A stretch of DNA of 44,088 nucleotides from UBA6163 sp031411655. Its GTDB lineage: Bacteria; Planctomycetota; Planctomycetia; Pirellulales; Pirellulaceae. Made by a program: the position numbers and the translations under genes. The notes beneath the pieces were generated by a model that did not search any database, was not told where the DNA came from, and saw nothing but the letters and a program-made list of their open reading frames with translations. Shown here piece after piece: positions 40,559-44,088 of this stretch (the stretch's first letter is position 1; each line of letters starts with the position of its first letter). The DNA lies in NCBI GenBank assembly GCA_031411655.1, contig JANOBM010000198.1, positions 1 to 44,088 of the forward strand, in the 5' to 3' direction.

Positions 40559-41601
40559 AACGTCACCTCGTGGTGCAACTTCCTATCGCTCGCACCAATA
40601 AACGTTTGGGCCCGTTGAAGGCTGGAATCGATGTCCTCCGCGCGAGGTTGCAATCCAGCAAATTTCACCAAATCAGCTGATTCGAGGAATTCTTGCAAAC
40701 TTCGCTGCTCGTTTTCGGAATATTGATTACTCGTGGTGATTTCCCGAAGGAATTCTTCCGTCGTTTGTTCGGGCGCACGCACTCCCGTTGATCTTTCGAT
40801 GAAGCGGCGAACTACCCCAGTGAGCTCGACATAGTACTGCTTCGGATCAACCTTTCCCAAGTTGGATGTCACGAGCCGATCAAGTTCATTCCAAGCGAGT
40901 TCCTGGGGAGTTTTGGTTTGTTCGACGATCGTTACACGTTTTCGAAGTCCCAGGAAAACCATTAACGCGAGAAGCATAGCCAGCAAAGCTCCGACAGCCC
41001 AAGCCATTCGTCCCGGTCCCGAGCTTGGCAACGCCATCGGTTCAACATTGGGACGAAGGTCGGCGAGCGAAGGAGACTTTTCAGCAAGCATCGTCGTCAC
41101 CTCCACTTCCAGTGGCTCCGACTCGATCATGCGAGGCTGCTTATCGCCGTCTTGCCTTTCGTCATAAAACGTTACCGTCAGCGGATCGATCGTGAGCTTA
41201 CCTGCTCGCATCGGCTCGAGCGTATAAACTTGCTGCTGCACCTCGGTCGTACCGTCCAATTTTTTGAGCGGTTCATAAAAGTCACGTATCAGAAAATCGC
41301 CAAGCGAGCTACCAAACGGCGGCGTAATCACACGGACACCAGCCTCAACGCGAACCGTCAACGTCATTTTAAGTTCGTCGGATAAGCGTGGCTTCTCAGG
41401 GACGACCTCGACGGTGAATTGTACCGGCGCTCTGACGGTATGCGACCTCAACACCTTGGGGATGCCTGCCTCGTCGACTCGCAAGCTGGCGGCGTTGTTG
41501 GTGGACTCGATAGAACGACTACAACCTGCTGCTTGAGCGGCAAGTACAAACGCTAAAAGCATCCATCGAATGAAGTGACGAACCGAGGCTGCGTGATTCA
41601 T
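40555..41601 (-). CDS. Anchored BatD-like accessory protein
   Basis: The 348-aa protein has a signal sequence followed by a lipobox-like AAGC at residues 24-27, so it may be a lipoprotein. The periplasmic part contains a beta-rich domain (VQFTVEVVPEKPRLSDELKM...EPMRAGKLTIDPLTVTF) of the type found in BatD. A membrane helix follows at about 219-240, then a cytoplasmic helical tail (ELAWNELDRLVTSNLGKVDPK...VVRRFIERSTGVRAPEQTTEEFL). The tail resembles the DUF4381-like domain that occurs in Bat operons. It starts 6 nt after the DUF58 gene stops and overlaps batA by 4 nt, so it belongs to the same complex or pathway. A specific function is unknown. Confidence 0.78.
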   Translation of the reverse strand: MNHAASVRHFIRWMLLAFVLAAQAAGCSRSIESTNNAASLRVDEAGIPKVLRSHTVRAPVQFTVEVVPEKPRLSDELKMTLTVRVEAGVRVITPPFGSSLGDFLIRDFYEPLKKLDGTTEVQQQVYTLEPMRAGKLTIDPLTVTFYDERQDGDKQPRMIESEPLEVEVTTMLAEKSPSLADLRPNVEPMALPSSGPGRMAWAVGALLAMLLALMVFLGLRKRVTIVEQTKTPQELAWNELDRLVTSNLGKVDPKQYYVELTGVVRRFIERSTGVRAPEQTTEEFLREITTSNQYSENEQRSLQEFLESADLVKFAGLQPRAEDIDSSLQRAQTFIGASDRKLHHEVTL

Positions 41602-41607
41602 GATTTG

Positions 41608-42495
41608 CTAACGAAATCGCTTTTCACGGGACTCGAAGAACCGGCGCAGGGTGGCCACGTAAGGCTCAGCTGTGCTGACTCGCAACTCATCAACACCCGC
41701 GCGTCGCAACGAAGCAGACAAGCCCTCGGCTCGCTGCGTTGCTTGTCGGCGAAATAGATCGCGAACTTGCGGATGACGCGTGTCAACCTCCACGGTCTCG
41801 CCCGTTTCCGCATCCCGTAAACGAATGAATCCAACGTTTGGTAATTCTTGTTCCCGCGGATCAGAAATCGTAATGGCTACAAGGTCGTGGCGAGCATGCG
41901 ACACCGCAATAGCCTGGGATGAGATGGACGGCTGAAAATCGCTGACCAAGAAGACTACAGCACGACGCTTTTGGACACGATTCATAAACTGAAGTGCCGC
42001 CTCCACGTTTGCACTTTCGGTTCGCGGCTCGATCGCGAGCATTTCGCGAATCAATCGCAATGCATTCGAACGACCTTTGCGAGGTGGATAGTACCCGACG
42101 ACGCTTTCAGCGAACAACAAGAGTCCGACCTTATCATGATTCTTTAAGGCCGAAAACATCAAGAGTGCAATCATCTCAATCATCACGTCCATTTTGGATT
42201 GTCGTTGAGAACCAAAGAGACCAGAAGCCGAAATATCCAACATGAACAAGACAGTCATCTCCCGTTCTTCGCTAAATCGCTTCACGAAGGGCATGCCGGC
42301 ACGCGCGGTCACATTCCAATCAATGGTGCGTATATCATCTCCCGGCTGGTATTCTCGAACTTCGTCGAACTCCATTCCTCGTCCGCGAAACACGCTGCGA
42401 TATTGACCTGCAAGCAGGTCGTTTACGGATCGATTGGCAACAATCTGGATGCGTTGCACTTTGCGAACGATGTCCGCAATCGTCTGTTCTGACAT
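41608..42495 (-). CDS. DUF58 protein of the MoxR/Bat operon
   Basis: The 295-aa cytosolic DUF58 protein has the signature FRGRGMEFDEVREYQPGDDIRTIDWNVTARAGMPFVKRF near residues 37-72. A VWA-like domain follows (VLFMLDISASGLFGS), with the DxSxS form of the MIDAS. DUF58 proteins are almost always encoded next to MoxR and act as its partner in assembling or activating VWA proteins. It is 10 nt downstream of moxR and 6 nt upstream of the BatD-like accessory gene. Compared with the DUF58 protein at 5911-7332 it lacks N-terminal membrane helices. Confidence 0.92.
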   Translation of the reverse strand: MSEQTIADIVRKVQRIQIVANRSVNDLLAGQYRSVFRGRGMEFDEVREYQPGDDIRTIDWNVTARAGMPFVKRFSEEREMTVLFMLDISASGLFGSQRQSKMDVMIEMIALLMFSALKNHDKVGLLLFAESVVGYYPPRKGRSNALRLIREMLAIEPRTESANVEAALQFMNRVQKRRAVVFLVSDFQPSISSQAIAVSHARHDLVAITISDPREQELPNVGFIRLRDAETGETVEVDTRHPQVRDLFRRQATQRAEGLSASLRRAGVDELRVSTAEPYVATLRRFFESREKRFR

Positions 42496-42505
42496 ATCGA
42501 TATTC

Positions 42506-43495
42506 TCACGGCACCGGAATGGTCGCGAGGATCTCGCGAATCACGTCATCGCTGGTTTTTTGCTCGGCTTCCGCTTCGTAAGTGAGAATGATGCGATGTC
42601 GCAGCACATCGTAGGCGATATCTTTGACATCTTGCGGCGTGACGTAGGCACGGCCCTGCAGAAAGGCGAGAGCGCGGGCGCCGGTACCAAGAAAAACCGT
42701 GGCACGAGGCGATGCACCAAATTCGATTAATGGTGCTAAACCATCTAGCTTGTATGCGATTGGCTCTCGCGTCGCACGGATGACCGAAAGGATGTAGTCC
42801 TTGATCTGATCATCGACGTAGATCATCCCTACAACGTCTTGCATTGAAAAAATGTCCTCCGGTGTAATGACCGGATGAATTGGGCGAATGGCACCATCGA
42901 GCGCCATATCTAACACCTTGCGCTCCTCATTTGGCTTTGGGTAAGTGATCTTCACCTTTAGCATAAAACGGTCGACTTGCGCCTCGGGCAAGGGGTAGGT
43001 CCCTTCGTGTTCAATCGGGTTCTGCGTCGCTAATACCAAAAATGGCTTGTCCAGCATAAAGGTCTCGTCACCGATGGTGACTTGGCGTTCCTGCATGGCT
43101 TCAAGCAATGCCGACTGGACCTTCGAGGGAGCCCGGTTGATCTCATCAGCAAGGACAAGATTCGAAAAAATGGGCCCCTTTCGAGTCGTGAACGATCCGC
43201 TTGCTGGAACATAGATCATCGTCCCAATCAAGTCTGCCGGGAGCAGGTCTGGGGTGAATTGAATCCGTTGGAATCGAACCGACATCGCCTTTGCGAGCGA
43301 TGTAATCGCGGTTGTCTTAGCGAGACCTGGCACGCCCTCGAGGAGAACGTGCCCACCGGTTAGTAACCCGATCAGCAAGCGAGACACCATGGCTTCTTGC
43401 CCAATGATCACCTTGCCGAGTTCGCCTTGAAGCTTGTGGATCAGGTCGTTCTTTTCGGCCACAAGATCCTTGAGTTTTTGAATATCGGGAAGCAT
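42506..43495 (-). CDS. moxR: MoxR-family AAA+ ATPase
   Basis: The 329-aa MoxR ATPase has Walker A LLEGVPGLAKTTAITSLAK, Walker B LVLADEINRAPSKVQSALLEAM, sensor region LATQNPIEHEGTYPLPEAQ with DRFM (arginine finger region), and the C-terminal lid with FGASPRATVFLGTGARALA. MoxR proteins remodel VWA-containing complexes at the expense of ATP. It is the first gene of the operon; the start ATG is 10 residues before the usual N-terminal helix and is family-consistent. The 272 bp upstream separates it from the MFS gene on the same strand and should hold the operon promoter. Confidence 0.95.
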   Translation of the reverse strand: MLPDIQKLKDLVAEKNDLIHKLQGELGKVIIGQEAMVSRLLIGLLTGGHVLLEGVPGLAKTTAITSLAKAMSVRFQRIQFTPDLLPADLIGTMIYVPASGSFTTRKGPIFSNLVLADEINRAPSKVQSALLEAMQERQVTIGDETFMLDKPFLVLATQNPIEHEGTYPLPEAQVDRFMLKVKITYPKPNEERKVLDMALDGAIRPIHPVITPEDIFSMQDVVGMIYVDDQIKDYILSVIRATREPIAYKLDGLAPLIEFGASPRATVFLGTGARALAFLQGRAYVTPQDVKDIAYDVLRHRIILTYEAEAEQKTSDDVIREILATIPVP

Positions 43496-43767
43496 GGGCA
43501 GAGACGTACTTAGCAGGAGAGAGTATGCGTTTGAATCCGGCAGCGAGCCCCCAACGAAGCGGACCTCCCCGCTGCGATGCGTAATTGGATACGATATTTT
43601 TCTGACTGCCGATCATTCGTCAACCGGGAGCATTCGCTGTGCAAACACTCAAAAACTCCAGGCAAAACAACGTCGCCGACGACCACTGTCCAATACGCCG
43701 CGACGCGCCACGAGGTTCACCGCATGGGCACGGCGTAAACCCGGTAGTCAGTCCATCGGAAGTCAGG
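43496..43767. other. Intergenic region upstream of moxR
   Basis: This 272-bp stretch between the MFS gene and moxR should hold the Bat-operon promoter and the MFS terminator. I could not identify a convincing pair of hexamers or a T-tracted hairpin; small open frames here have no recognisable product. Confidence 0.35.
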
Positions 43768-44088
43768 TCATGATTCAGAAGTCACACTGGTCGCTTGCTC
43801 TCGCTGACTGAACATCAGTACGAATCCGATCAGTATCATCAGCGCAAACCCCGCAGGCAGCGCCCACAACCGATGCCAATCGATGGCCGCCAATTCCTTA
43901 TGGCGTAGTTCCGCTTGTTCGGACTCAAGAGCTTTGATTTGTTGGTCAACCGCCAAATCCGCCCCAACCGGGGATGCCTCCCGGAGGCGGCCGATTTCTT
44001 CTGTTTTTGCAACCACCTGTTTGCCAAAGGCTTTGGACTCTTCCGTCGTGTAATTCGCTTCCACACGGCCGGCGACCTGGGCTCCGAT
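43768..44088 (-). CDS. MFS transporter, nucleoside:H+ symporter-like (C-terminal part; runs off the window)
   Basis: The last 106 codons of a longer gene continue past the right edge. In-frame translation back to base 44088 gives IGAQVAGRVEANYT, which resembles the GxxxAGxVVD end of helix 11 in nucleoside permeases (NupG/XapB family). The following IDWHRLWALPAGFALMILIGFVLMF resembles their final DWxxIWxxFAGYALV helix. Between them is an insertion of about 50 charged residues with coiled-coil character (KTEEIGRLREASPVG...QIKALESEQAELRHKELA). The GTG at 44064 would be a false start. Only the last helix and the loop before it are visible, so the assignment to a subfamily is tentative. Confidence 0.6.
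   Translation of the reverse strand: MGAQVAGRVEANYTTEESKAFGKQVVAKTEEIGRLREASPVGADLAVDQQIKALESEQAELRHKELAAIDWHRLWALPAGFALMILIGFVLMFSQREQATSVTSES

Overview
The window looks like chromosomal DNA of a planctomycete, most likely of the Pirellulaceae (Rhodopirellula-like) type. This is inferred from family content: a PSCyt1/DUF1549/DUF1553 protein next to a Tat-exported DUF1501 protein, a dockerin-bearing surface protein with a planctomycete-style N-terminal sorting motif, a 16S rRNA gene that is not followed by tRNA or 23S, and a large MoxR/Bat operon. No plasmid, prophage, transposase or CRISPR signal was seen. Many genes appear to use GTG or TTG starts, so several 5' ends are judgement calls and are explained entry by entry.

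Left part (1-9.4 kb): the 3' end of 16S rRNA with an intact anti-Shine-Dalgarno, a strong terminator, and about 500 bp of non-coding DNA holding a palindromic repeat and a decayed second copy. Then come an FG-GAP/VCBS exported protein with MazG two bases downstream, a MaoC-like hydratase, a small membrane protein with a membrane-anchored M28/glutaminyl-cyclase-like enzyme, a GNAT acetyltransferase, and a two-gene unit of a Gly/Ser/Pro-rich membrane protein and a DUF58 protein.

Middle part (9.4-29 kb): a large dockerin/cadherin-like surface protein behind a possibly structured leader, a GH10-like protein that lacks the catalytic acid/base, purC, and a unit of a diacylglycerol-kinase-family protein, kdsA (metal-dependent type) and a TPR lipoprotein. 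These are followed by a PfpI/DJ-1 protein, a very long secretin behind a clear Shine-Dalgarno/TTG start, a terminator, a TIM-barrel epimerase with pyroglutamyl peptidase, thiL-tsaE, and an NAD-type aldehyde dehydrogenase with a recognisable sigma70-like promoter.

Right part (29-44 kb): a nine-gene minus-strand array. In transcription order it is MoxR, DUF58, an anchored BatD-like accessory protein, BatA, BatB, BatC, a single-chain BatD-BatE fusion, then PSCyt1/DUF1549/DUF1553 and DUF1501. The first seven genes are packed with overlaps or short gaps and form a classical Bat (aerotolerance-type) chaperone/VWA module. Upstream, cut by the window edge, is the C-terminus of a nucleoside:H+ symporter-like MFS protein. 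The best candidates for unusual biology are the BatD-BatE fusion with a buried lipobox, the acid/base-less GH10 protein, the DUF58/glycine-rich pair, the long orphan secretin, and the pyroglutamate-forming/removing enzymes in one neighbourhood.
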